Below, one piece after another: positions 1 to 8,297 of a DNA stretch of 64,000 nt. The position numbers were made by a program, and so were the translations under genes. How positions within the stretch are numbered: position 1 is the stretch's first letter; every line of letters starts with the position of its first letter. This DNA comes from Bombiscardovia apis. Its GTDB lineage: Bacteria; Actinomycetota; Actinomycetes; Actinomycetales; Bifidobacteriaceae. The notes beneath the pieces were generated by a model. It ran no database searches. It saw nothing but the letters and a program-made list of their open reading frames with translations, and was not told the origin of the DNA. The stretch spans positions 1,860,001 through 1,924,000 of the forward strand of contig NZ_AP026800.1 of the NCBI RefSeq assembly GCF_033095945.1, read 5' to 3'.

Positions 1-292
1 GACGCAGGCGGAATGCAACGTGCACACCGACGGGAGTACCGGGCTTCTTGTCGCCGATAGTACCGGTTGCGGAAGCACCAGCAGCGTTCTGGAGGTACTT
101 GGTAACGTCGAGCTTAGCAGCGTGAGCACCAAGAGTGGTGCTGAACTGATCATCGGTGTCAAAAGTTGGAGTAGCTTGTGCACCAGGAGCGGCAACCAAG
201 AAGGCTGCTGCCGAGGTGAGCACGGCTACGGAGAGTCCGAGAACCCGCTTTGCGAGGTTCACGCTCCCAGCGTTCTCATTGTGAATACGCAT
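1..292 (-). CDS. Secreted pilin-like surface protein, N-terminal part (runs off left edge)
   Basis: The reading frame is open from an ATG at 292 to the window edge, about 97 codons. GAAAGGGA lies about 8 bases upstream of the ATG and decides the start. The product opens with a basic segment and a hydrophobic stretch (about residues 17-36) ending in AQA, a good signal peptidase I site near residue 40. The mature start contains the pattern KPGTPVGVHVAFRL. This resembles the opening of Gram-positive fimbrial major subunits (SpaA/SpaH-like), which are sortase-anchored pilins used in adhesion. The sortase and LPXTG regions lie outside the window, so the pilin call is an inference. Another exported surface protein is possible. 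Confidence 0.55.
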   Translation of the reverse strand, partial: MRIHNENAGSVNLAKRVLGLSVAVLTSAAAFLVAAPGAQATPTFDTDDQFSTTLGAHAAKLDVTKYLQNAAGASATGTIGDKKPGTPVGVHVAFRLR

Positions 293-527
293 TGAATGCG
301 TCCCTTTCTCTTACATTATCTATAGCGCGGTCTAAAACCGGATTTTCCCCCATGTCCCCCACTGATAACAACAGTACTGCAATCAGCGTCGGTTAGACTC
401 CGCACAGGGACAGTATACCCATAATTTTCCTCAGAGGGCAAATAATGACACGGTTCGAGCCCTACTCACGTAAAGACTTTGTAACTACACAAGTGTGATT
501 ACGAACGAGCAAGCAACCACTCAGCGC

Positions 528-2015
528 TCAACGAGCGGATTGTCTACGGTTGCGCCAGAGGCAAGCACCGCCGAAGCAAACCAGCCAAATAAGGCCACAA
601 ATGGCGGAAACTCGGGTGTCAGCAGCTAGGAAGAGCGAGGCATACACAAACACGAAGAAAGCGATTGCTAAAGCACCAGTCCACTTATATGCCGGCATGA
701 GGAAACCATCTTCCATAAAATCGTCCGAGGCCCGATACCGGTAATGTGTGATAAGTAACAAAATATAAATAAAAATGATTACAGCACTCGAAGCCGATGC
801 AAAGAGCACAAATGCCGAAGAGAAACCAGGTAGGGTTCGCAAGATGGGCGACAGTAGAATGAGCAGACCCGAAACGATGATGGCTCTTGCCGGCACCCTA
901 CCCCGCTTAGAGATAGTGCCCAGCGAGCGCAAAGCCGGAGACTGAGCCGAGCTCGCCAGCTGGAAGAGATTGCGCCCAGCCGAGTAAAGCAGCGAGTTCA
1001 AAGCCGAGGAAGCCGCAGTAATCACAACGAAGAAGACCAGCGCAGCGGCCCAATCCAAGCCCGCGTATCTAAAGACCATCACAAATGGAGAGGTGAAAGA
1101 GCCGTCAGCTTTGGGCTGGAAGGTGCGCCAAGGCACAATCAGCATAATGGCCACCAGAGCGCCCACATAGAAAATGAGCACGCGCACGATAATCTCGTTA
1201 ATAGCCTTGGGCAAGACCTTACGCGGATTCTGCGTTTCCGAAACAGTAACGCCCACAAACTCAATCATTTCGTAAGCGAAGAAGACCATTTGGAAACTCA
1301 TAAAGAAGGAGAGCCAGCCGTTCGGTGCCAGCGAGAAACCATTGACGATGTTGTCAATGCCCGCGTGGCCAGCCGGAGAGGCAGGTTCAGAACCCGACAT
1401 GTGGACCGCAGGATAGTTGAAATGCACAGCTACCATCACAATCGCAGTCACAATCATGGCAATAATAAGCGTGATTTTAATCATCGAGAACCAAAACTCA
1501 GCCTCGCCGAACACTTTGACGGCAATGAGATTGATGGCCACCATAGCAAGGAGAAACGCTAGCTCAATAACGAAGCGCCAGGCGGAAAGATCGATGCCGA
1601 AAGTGTTGAAGAAGGTCACAAAATACGTACCCACAGCCGTTAGCTCAGACATACCAATCAAAATCAGCACAATCCAATACGACCAGCCAGCAAAGGAACC
1701 CCAGCCCTTGCCTAAATAGCGGGTAATAAAGGAGATGAACGTGTGCTGGTCAGGGTCGGCATACATAAGCTCGCCGATAGCGCGCATAAGTAGGAACATA
1801 ATAATGCCGACGGCAATGTATACAAAGACGATGGAAGGGCCAGTCAAAGCAATCGACTTGCCGGAGCCCAGGAAGAGGCCGGTGCCAATAGTGCCACCGA
1901 TAGCGATAAACTGCACATGGCGCTTGCTCAAGCCGCGCTCCATGCTGTTTTCGCTAGCTTTCAGGGCAGAGCCGGCGCTAGGTTCCTTCATATTCTCTGT
2001 ATTTACGGTACGCAT
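528..2015 (-). CDS. AAT-family amino acid permease
   Basis: This 495-residue polytopic membrane protein matches the APC superfamily, amino acid transporter (AAT) family. It begins ERGLSKRHVQFIAIGGTIGTG, the family's TM1 signature, and has about 12 hydrophobic segments. Such proteins are H+/amino-acid symporters at the cytoplasmic membrane; the substrate cannot be read from the sequence (CycA-, GabP- and ProY-like proteins share the signature). AGGAGG ends only 3 bases from the ATG at 2015, which is tight, so an internal ATG at 1991 is an alternative start. It is transcribed divergently from the next permease across about 170 bp. It is one of four AAT permeases in the first 10 kb. Confidence 0.85.
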   Translation of the reverse strand: MRTVNTENMKEPSAGSALKASENSMERGLSKRHVQFIAIGGTIGTGLFLGSGKSIALTGPSIVFVYIAVGIIMFLLMRAIGELMYADPDQHTFISFITRYLGKGWGSFAGWSYWIVLILIGMSELTAVGTYFVTFFNTFGIDLSAWRFVIELAFLLAMVAINLIAVKVFGEAEFWFSMIKITLIIAMIVTAIVMVAVHFNYPAVHMSGSEPASPAGHAGIDNIVNGFSLAPNGWLSFFMSFQMVFFAYEMIEFVGVTVSETQNPRKVLPKAINEIIVRVLIFYVGALVAIMLIVPWRTFQPKADGSFTSPFVMVFRYAGLDWAAALVFFVVITAASSALNSLLYSAGRNLFQLASSAQSPALRSLGTISKRGRVPARAIIVSGLLILLSPILRTLPGFSSAFVLFASASSAVIIFIYILLLITHYRYRASDDFMEDGFLMPAYKWTGALAIAFFVFVYASLFLAADTRVSAICGLIWLVCFGGACLWRNRRQSAR

Positions 2016-2067
2016 AGGCCTCCTATCCTAACTCGCCCGCCGGAACGAAGCAGCTTGACGGTCCACA

Positions 2068-2093
2068 AAGCGAGACAAAAAAGCGAGACAAAA
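2068..2093. repeat. Two tandem 13-bp units between divergent permeases
   Basis: AAGCGAGACAAAA occurs twice head to tail (2068-2080 and 2081-2093) in the intergenic region separating two divergently transcribed permease genes. It could be a small duplication or a pair of regulator sites. No function is established. Confidence 0.5.
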
Positions 2094-2185
2094 ATGAGCG
2101 GTTCCACCCGCTGAGATAGACTCATATCCAAAGCTCAAGCTCGCGGCACAAGCCCACAAGGCGCGCAAAGAGGGCAGCAAACGGG

Positions 2186-3682
2186 ATGAAGTGGGGAGAT
2201 ATGAGCAACGCACAGACCACAGTCGAAGCCGCGGATAAGAGCAGCGGCGGCGGAACTTTACGACGGAACCTCAAAAACCGCCACATTCAGCTCATTTCGC
2301 TCGGCGGAGCCATCGGAACCGGGCTTTTTTACGGTTCAAGCGAGTCTATTACGCTAGCCGGTCCGGCAATTCTGATTGCCTACCTTATCGGCGGAGGCGC
2401 AATATTTATGATTGTGCGAGCTCTAAGCGAGATGAGCGTTGAAGATGCCCAAGCAGGCGCTTTCTCCTACTACGCGACCCGTTATTGGTCTAAGCGGGCG
2501 GGCTTCGTCTCCGGCTGGAATTACTGGTTTAACTACATTCTGGTTTCGATGGTAGAGCTAGCGGTCGTAGGCTCTTTTGTGAACTACTGGTTCCCTGGTA
2601 TCCCCGCTTGGGTGTCTGCTGCGGCTTTTCTCGTGATTATTACTGCCACTAATCTGATGGGCGTTGCGCAGTTTGGCGAGTTTGAATTCTGGTTTGCCAT
2701 CATTAAAATAGCGGCTATTATCGCTATGATTATAGGCGGCGCAGCAGTCGTCATTATGGGACTTCCCAGCGCTGGCGGCGTGGGAGCATCGTTCGCAAAT
2801 TGGTTCAACGACGGTGGCTTTATGGCTACCGGGCTGCTGCGCAAGAGTGCGAGCGGCAACTGGACCGGACTGCTCATGGCGCTCACCGTGGTGATGTTCA
2901 GCTTCGGAGGCACTGAGCTCATAGGCATTACCGCAGGCGAAACCGCTGAACCGCGCAAAACAATACCGCGCGCTACTAACGACATTATTTGGCGAATCTT
3001 AGTCTTCTATATTGGCGCTCTCGGCATTATTATGGCCGTAGTTCCTTGGCGCTCAATTGGTCAGCCCGACGCAAACGGCGTGGTAGCGAGCCCCTTCGTG
3101 CAAATCTTCGATTCGGTTGGAGTCCACGCGGCCGCAGGCATTCTCAACTTCGTCTGTCTCACTGCCGTCATGAGCGTTTACAATTCTGCGCTGTACTCCA
3201 ACTCCCGCATGCTCTATTCACTGGCCCAGCAGGGCAACGCACCCAAGTATCTGACTCGACTTTCGCGCTCAGGTGTGCCCTATGCTGGCGTACTCACCTC
3301 GGCCGGCATCACAGTAATCGCCGTCATCGTAGTCTTTTTGTGGCCGCAGTTTGCCTTCAACTACCTTATGAGTGTGGCCACAATCGCGGCTTTACTCAAC
3401 TGGACCATCATCATGATTACCGAGATGAAGTTCCGCCGAGCCGTAGCCGCAGGAAACGGCCCCAAGGAACTCGCCGGCAAGAAGGGTCAAGAAGCGCTCG
3501 ACGCCATCATCTTCAAGCTACCCTGGCCCCGAGTCACGCCGTGGGTGGTCCTCGCCTTCATGGCCCTAGTAGTAGCACTAATGTTCTTCTCACCCTCCTA
3601 CCGCATCGCCCTCATCATAGGCCCAATCTGGCTAGCCCTGCTCCTAGCAGCCTACCAACTAGCTGCCAAGAACAAAGGCTGA
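2186..3682 (+). CDS. AAT-family amino acid permease
   Basis: This is a 498-residue APC/AAT permease with the TM1 signature RHIQLISLGGAIGTGLFYGS, about 12 membrane segments and the conserved GTELIGITAGE region near residue 240. Its role is uptake of an unidentified amino acid. The ATG at 2186 gives the longest frame. A second ATG at 2201 follows GGGGAG closely and would give MSNAQ as the N-terminus; either is possible. It diverges from the permease at 528-2015 and converges with the glycosidase at 3710-6322, with only about 27 bp between the stops and no obvious terminator hairpin. It is clearly related to, but distinct from, the LysP-like pair further right. Confidence 0.85.
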   Translation: MKWGDMSNAQTTVEAADKSSGGGTLRRNLKNRHIQLISLGGAIGTGLFYGSSESITLAGPAILIAYLIGGGAIFMIVRALSEMSVEDAQAGAFSYYATRYWSKRAGFVSGWNYWFNYILVSMVELAVVGSFVNYWFPGIPAWVSAAAFLVIITATNLMGVAQFGEFEFWFAIIKIAAIIAMIIGGAAVVIMGLPSAGGVGASFANWFNDGGFMATGLLRKSASGNWTGLLMALTVVMFSFGGTELIGITAGETAEPRKTIPRATNDIIWRILVFYIGALGIIMAVVPWRSIGQPDANGVVASPFVQIFDSVGVHAAAGILNFVCLTAVMSVYNSALYSNSRMLYSLAQQGNAPKYLTRLSRSGVPYAGVLTSAGITVIAVIVVFLWPQFAFNYLMSVATIAALLNWTIIMITEMKFRRAVAAGNGPKELAGKKGQEALDAIIFKLPWPRVTPWVVLAFMALVVALMFFSPSYRIALIIGPIWLALLLAAYQLAAKNKG

Positions 3683-3709
3683 GTTCACGCCTGATTGACA
3701 CTCCTGCTC

Positions 3710-6322
3710 CTAAAAGTCAGCAGCTACGCGCAAGCCGTAAATGTGAGGGATAGGGGCTGAAACAGACGACAGGGTAACGCGAATCCGCGGCTTTGGCGCT
3801 TGGTTCACAAGGCTCGCTGGAATACCGATGTAGTGCCAGCTGGGTGCCGAATCCTGTTGGTTACGGTCTATATCGGAAGAGTTCCACGCGGAGTCGAGAC
3901 GGAAAGCGGCTATTCGGACAGCTTGGCGTGAATACTCGGCTTCGTTCCCAGCGAGCATTTGAGATGAGTGGTCACACAAATCTGGGCATGGATCTACGAA
4001 CACTGCAAAAGCGCCAGAATCCGCCGGCTCACTCGAGTCGAACTCTTCAAGCGGACAGTCAGTTAACAACGCTATATAGTTCTTATCAGAGCGCTTATCA
4101 ACTGCTAATTCGTAAGAAAACCAGCCGCCAGTGTCAGCATCTCGGAAGGTCCGACCGCCCGCAACCAGGGAACGCGAATTAGCAGAGGCCTTCAACTTTT
4201 TGGAACGCTCAATATTATTGCCCTGATCTGGTGTCAAAGAATCGATAATGCGCATGTGCGAATCCTGCTCACACTTGGCATAGATCGCTTCCCCACCCCG
4301 GCCGTCGTCAAGGTCAAAGTAGAGCGCGTACAAGCTACGATGCAACTGATAATACGGCAGCAGAAGCAAAGGTTCACTAATTCTGCCACTTTCAGAAGTG
4401 CTGTTTACCGGGCCTCTATCGAGAGTAAAAGCAAAAGAAATAGACTGGGTTGGCGGCTCAACAGGCTGGATATGAGATTCGATATGCTCCAGCCAGTGCT
4501 CGCGCGAAAGCCCTTGCGGAAGGCAAATCTGAGCACGCTGAGCGGCCTGCGCGTTAAACTTTCCAACGCGAACTAAGATGCCACCGTATGAATAGTTGGA
4601 AGTGGCATCTGTAGGCCCCAAGACTCCAGCAAGCAGAACCGGACCGTATGCGAAAGCTATCCAGTTGGGATTATCCGGAGCCTCAATAAAACGCAAACGC
4701 GCAGGAAGCGTAAGTTGCAGCCTCATCCCCGGCATTATAGGAAAGGTTAACCAACCATCAGCCATCACATTGCTCGGCTTGACTTGACTGCCGTCTATTT
4801 CCAAGGCTATATCGTTGGACTCCACCCAGTCTGGAATAGGCAGGCGCAACAGTACCGGTTCAGACCGCTTGGTAGCAGCCGCGAAGTCCGCACACTGGCT
4901 AGTTTTAGAGAAATCTAACGCATCGATAGTAAAATGGACAACCGATTCTTGGGGCAAATGAGCTTCTTGGCGAATAAGCAGACCGTGTATATAGTCCTCG
5001 ACGGTTGACGAGACGAACTGGTTCACTACCACTGCATGATTGCGCAACAGGTATGCCGAATCCCCTAATTGAGTAAAGTTCTCAATACCGGTGCCTTGGC
5101 AGCACCAAAACTCACCAAACGGCACGCCGAATACTTTCGGATAACCGGCCTGCATGGGCTGAAAGTAAGTGGTCATGCCAGATTCTGGATCTTGGGAAGC
5201 AAGAATGGCGTTAGTAAAAGTCTGCTGATAATAATTGCTATATTTTGCCTCGCCCGTAAGCTCGAGCAGGAGTCGGGTCAACTTGAGCATGTTGTGGGCA
5301 TTGCAGGTCTCACAAGTGGAATTGTCGTTATAACCGCCGTCGGCATTGCCGTTCGTAGTTGCATCTTCCCACAGCGCGCCCGGCTGATGGAAATGCTCGG
5401 CCTGCGAGTTACTACCATTGGCGTAGGTGTGACGGTCGGCTACCAGCTCCCAAAAGTTGCGCGCAGCACGCAAATAGAGGTCATCTTCAGCGCGGCAACC
5501 CAAGACTTGATAACGAGTGACGGCACCAATTAGCTTGGGTATAGTGGCGTTCGCATGCAACCCTGGAAGGCAATCCTCACCGGCAGCCAAGACCTCAAAC
5601 AAGGGCAGCTCGTCGAAGAGCTGGGCGGCCTCCAAGTGCGTAGGCTTGCCAGTAAGTGCATACAAGCGATACAGTGCCTCGTTCATGCCACCGTATTCGA
5701 TAGCAAGCATGTCGATACCGGGATGCGCCTTATGCCAGCGAATCACAAAATCTGCGAAGTCGCCTGCGGCAGCAAGCGCACTGAGGCGAACGCTACCATA
5801 AGGCGCGCTGCCGGCAGCATCAATCAAACCTTGCAAGAGCTTATGTAAGTTGTAGAAGGGCACTATCAGGCCGTCTTTACCGCCCGGCAATGCATCCACA
5901 CGGAAGGCCGGGAGAAAACCAGCATTGGCAGGGTCTTTTTGGGCATACGCCTCTTGGGTTTGCCGTAGATTCTCAACCAATACACGCTGTATGGTTGCCA
6001 ACTTGCGTCGCTCTTGTTCGCTAGCAAAACTCGCTTGCAATGCGTGGGAAATCGCAGACAAGTAATGCCCTACAAAATGACCGGTAAAACGGGGAGGCTG
6101 GTCGGTACCATCGGGGTTGGTTTCGGCGCTATATCCCCGCTCCCAGCCTCCGTAATTCTTTACCCCTTTAGTATCTAACCCGGCCTGCTGGCGAAACTCC
6201 ACCATGAGCCGATCAGAGTCGAAACGGAACAAGTAATCAAGTTCCTTCTTTGCAGCCCGTATCCAGTACTCATCGTGTATCTCTACGCGCGATGCCCCCG
6301 CTGCTCGTAGCGCCTGTGCCAC
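3710..6322 (-). CDS. GH127/GH146-type beta-L-arabinofuranosidase (DUF1680)
   Basis: This 870-residue protein has no signal peptide. It carries the DUF1680 pattern, including GGMNEALYRLYALTG near residue 211. The zinc-cysteine site of this clan is visible: E338 and C340 in the CETC segment, and C407-C408 in FWCCQGTGIEN. In characterised GH127 enzymes one cysteine of the CC pair is the nucleophile. The CCxGTGxEN wording is closer to GH146 than to HypBA1-type GH127. The probable role is intracellular release of beta-linked L-arabinofuranose from plant oligosaccharides. It starts at a GTG with GAGGGG about 8 bases upstream. A promoter and a 14-bp dyad lie just upstream (6342-6387). No sugar transporter is adjacent. 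Confidence 0.82.
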   Translation of the reverse strand: MAQALRAAGASRVEIHDEYWIRAAKKELDYLFRFDSDRLMVEFRQQAGLDTKGVKNYGGWERGYSAETNPDGTDQPPRFTGHFVGHYLSAISHALQASFASEQERRKLATIQRVLVENLRQTQEAYAQKDPANAGFLPAFRVDALPGGKDGLIVPFYNLHKLLQGLIDAAGSAPYGSVRLSALAAAGDFADFVIRWHKAHPGIDMLAIEYGGMNEALYRLYALTGKPTHLEAAQLFDELPLFEVLAAGEDCLPGLHANATIPKLIGAVTRYQVLGCRAEDDLYLRAARNFWELVADRHTYANGSNSQAEHFHQPGALWEDATTNGNADGGYNDNSTCETCNAHNMLKLTRLLLELTGEAKYSNYYQQTFTNAILASQDPESGMTTYFQPMQAGYPKVFGVPFGEFWCCQGTGIENFTQLGDSAYLLRNHAVVVNQFVSSTVEDYIHGLLIRQEAHLPQESVVHFTIDALDFSKTSQCADFAAATKRSEPVLLRLPIPDWVESNDIALEIDGSQVKPSNVMADGWLTFPIMPGMRLQLTLPARLRFIEAPDNPNWIAFAYGPVLLAGVLGPTDATSNYSYGGILVRVGKFNAQAAQRAQICLPQGLSREHWLEHIESHIQPVEPPTQSISFAFTLDRGPVNSTSESGRISEPLLLLPYYQLHRSLYALYFDLDDGRGGEAIYAKCEQDSHMRIIDSLTPDQGNNIERSKKLKASANSRSLVAGGRTFRDADTGGWFSYELAVDKRSDKNYIALLTDCPLEEFDSSEPADSGAFAVFVDPCPDLCDHSSQMLAGNEAEYSRQAVRIAAFRLDSAWNSSDIDRNQQDSAPSWHYIGIPASLVNQAPKPRIRVTLSSVSAPIPHIYGLRVAADF

Positions 6323-6341
6323 TATTACCGCCCCTCATTGA

Positions 6342-6387
6342 GTGTGATTCCACACCTATTCTAGAAGCGGGTGCCACCAGAGTACAA
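6342..6387 (-). promoter_or_regulatory. Putative promoter and operator of the DUF1680 glycosidase
   Basis: On the minus strand TTGTAC (6387-6382) and TAGAAT (6363-6358) are separated by 18 bases. Just downstream lies the dyad GTGTGATTCCACAC (6342-6355), which would overlap the transcription start, about 20 bases before the GTG start codon. The position suits repression by a sugar-responsive regulator. This is inference from layout. Confidence 0.45.
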
Positions 6388-6452
6388 CACAAGACAAAAC
6401 CACTCAGGAGAAGACTTGAGGTCGCGTAACATGCGGAGGTCAGAAAGTAGGG

Positions 6453-6458
6453 TATAGT
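6453..6458 (+). promoter_or_regulatory. -10 element upstream of the lysine riboswitch
   Basis: TATAGT at 6453-6458 would place transcription start near 6465, just before the first conserved riboswitch helix at about 6475. No convincing -35 element sits at 16-18 bases, so the promoter may be weak or activator-dependent. Confidence 0.4.
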
Positions 6459-6474
6459 ATTGCACACATTACAA

Positions 6475-6650
6475 GTCACAGAAGAGGTCGCTGAACTCAT
6501 CAGTAACCGAGCTGAGGTACCGCGGTACCGGCGAAGCTTGGTAAAAGGGTGTTTGGCCGAAATCTTTAGATGCCGCAGAGTCTAAAGGTTGGGACTAGAT
6601 TTAATAGGTCTAGGACTGTCGCAGCGGTTTCGCTGCGGAGCGCTATGGAC
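6475..6650 (+). promoter_or_regulatory. Lysine riboswitch (L-box) aptamer
   Basis: The leader carries the L-box landmarks in order: AGAGGTCGC at the 5' side (about 6483), CAGTAACCGAG, the AAAAGG segment near 6543, the GGCCGAA motif near 6558, two arm hairpins (one with CTTTAGA pairing TCTAAAG, one with ACTAGA pairing TCTAG), then GGACTGTC (about 6613) and GGAGCGCTAT closing the structure. GTCACAG at the 5' end can pair imperfectly with CTATGGAC at the 3' end as P1. The order matches the lysine riboswitch class known from lysC and lysine-transporter leaders. The gene downstream is LysP-like, which fits independently. The call rests on motif reading, not on a covariance search. Confidence 0.8.
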
Positions 6651-6738
6651 GGTTTATGCGTGAACCTCAACCGGTGATGCTTGAGTAGCCTTGCGCCACT
6701 TTCAGCATATTCGGTTGGCGGTTAACGTCGTTTTTACG

Positions 6739-6763
6739 CTCCTTCTTACATATTGCAAGGAGG
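6739..6763 (+). promoter_or_regulatory. Shine-Dalgarno sequestering stem of the riboswitch platform
   Basis: CTCCTT (6739-6744) is perfectly complementary to AAGGAG (6757-6762), which is the ribosome binding site of the permease starting at 6771. The loop is 12 bases. No terminator with a U-run precedes the gene. This suggests that the upstream lysine aptamer acts on translation initiation by changing access to this stem. Confidence 0.6.
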
Positions 6764-6770
6764 ATGAGAT

Positions 6771-8297
6771 ATGGCCCAGCAGAAAGTCGCGGGCAATACA
6801 GCCACTGGAAGTAGTTCCGGCAATTCTGGCGGAGTGCAACGCAATCTCAAGGCCCGTCACGTCTCAATGATTGCCTTGGGCGGCTGCATCGGCACCGGTT
6901 TATTTATGACTTCTGGCTCCACTATCGCTAAGGCAGGCCCCGGTGGCGGCTTAGTAGCATACGGCGCTATGGGACTTATGGTCTATTTCCTCATGACTTC
7001 CCTAGGCGAACTCGCCACACACCTGCCCGTTTCCGGCTCGTTCGCCACTTACAATGCCCGCTTTGTAGACCCAGCACTGGGCTTCGCTATGGGTTGGAAT
7101 TACTGGTTTAACTGGGCAATCACTGTGGCGGTCGATATCTCTACTGCCGCGCTCCTGATTCAATACTGGCTACCGAGCACGCCGGGCTGGGTTTGGAGCC
7201 TGCTCGTACTCGTGGTGATTTTCCTCATCAACGCTCTAACCGTCTCAACTTTTGGAGAGACCGAATTCTGGCTCTCGCTCATTAAGGTCATCACCGTTAT
7301 CGTCTTCCTCGTTATCGGTTTCGCCATGATTTTCGGCATCATGTTCCAGCCAGCAGTAGGCCTGAAGAACTTCACCATCGAAGGCGGCCCATTCGTGGGC
7401 GGATTCCCAGCCATACTTAGCGTCTTCCTTATCGCAGGTTTCTCCTTCCAGGGCACCGAGCTCGTGGGCGTCACCGCAGGCGAATCAGACAATCCTTCCA
7501 AAGCAGTGCCCAAGGCCATCAACGAAGTATTCTGGAGGATTCTACTCTTCTACGTACTCTCCATCTTCGTAATCGCAGCACTGATTCCCTATACCTCTCC
7601 CAACCTTTTGAGCGCGGCAGACGGCGACATCGCTATGTCTCCCTTCACGCTCGTATTCCAGCGGGCAGGACTCGCCGGGGCCGCCAGTATCATGAACGCA
7701 GTGGTGCTCACATCCGTCCTCTCCGCCGCCAACTCGGGTGCCTACGCCTCAACTCGTATGCTCTACGCTTTGGCTCGTGACAACTACGCTCCCAAGATGT
7801 TTGCCCGCACCACTAGGCACGGCATTCCTCTAGCGGCTTTGCTTGCCACCACCGTTATCGCTTTGGCCACTTTTGCCACCTCGATTTTCGGCGACCAAGT
7901 ATACATGTGGCTGGTAGCTGCCTCTGGTTTGACTGGTTTCATCGCTTGGGTGGGCATAGCCCTGAGCCACTACCGCTTCCGGCGCGCGTTTGTTTTGCAG
8001 GGCCACAAGCTGAGCGAGCTTAAATACCACGCCAAGCTCTTCCCTCTTGGGCCCATTCTGGCCTTGGTCTTATGCCTTATCGTGATCGGCGGCCAGAACA
8101 TTGAAGCCTTCGTGAATTGGAACTGGCAGGAAATTGGTGTGACGTATATCAGCGTGCCTCTCGTCCTTATCCTCTTCTTCGGGTATAAGATTAAGCACCA
8201 TACCAAGCTGATTCCTCTCAACGATATTGACGTTTCATCAGCAACGGAGACAGGTGCGCAAAGCAATGAGCAAGCAGGGCAGAACGAAGGCGAGTAA
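6771..8297 (+). CDS. LysP-like lysine permease
   Basis: This 508-residue APC/AAT permease has about 12 membrane segments. It reads very close to E. coli LysP across the whole length: MTSLGELATHLPVSGSFATY, the GFSFQGTELVGVTAGES region and the C-terminal ISHYRFRR-type segment followed by FPLGP. The predicted role is proton-coupled lysine uptake. AAGGAGG ends 7 bases before the ATG and is locked in a predicted stem. The leader contains an L-box lysine riboswitch, which supports the substrate. The 3' end overlaps the start of a close paralogue, so the two are probably co-transcribed. A short acidic hydrophilic tail follows the last membrane helix. Confidence 0.88.
   Translation: MAQQKVAGNTATGSSSGNSGGVQRNLKARHVSMIALGGCIGTGLFMTSGSTIAKAGPGGGLVAYGAMGLMVYFLMTSLGELATHLPVSGSFATYNARFVDPALGFAMGWNYWFNWAITVAVDISTAALLIQYWLPSTPGWVWSLLVLVVIFLINALTVSTFGETEFWLSLIKVITVIVFLVIGFAMIFGIMFQPAVGLKNFTIEGGPFVGGFPAILSVFLIAGFSFQGTELVGVTAGESDNPSKAVPKAINEVFWRILLFYVLSIFVIAALIPYTSPNLLSAADGDIAMSPFTLVFQRAGLAGAASIMNAVVLTSVLSAANSGAYASTRMLYALARDNYAPKMFARTTRHGIPLAALLATTVIALATFATSIFGDQVYMWLVAASGLTGFIAWVGIALSHYRFRRAFVLQGHKLSELKYHAKLFPLGPILALVLCLIVIGGQNIEAFVNWNWQEIGVTYISVPLVLILFFGYKIKHHTKLIPLNDIDVSSATETGAQSNEQAGQNEGE

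Noticed and set aside
20..295. Plus-strand open frame at the left edge
   Set aside because: It lies opposite the secreted protein gene at 1-292, which has a ribosome site and a signal peptide; the plus frame has neither.
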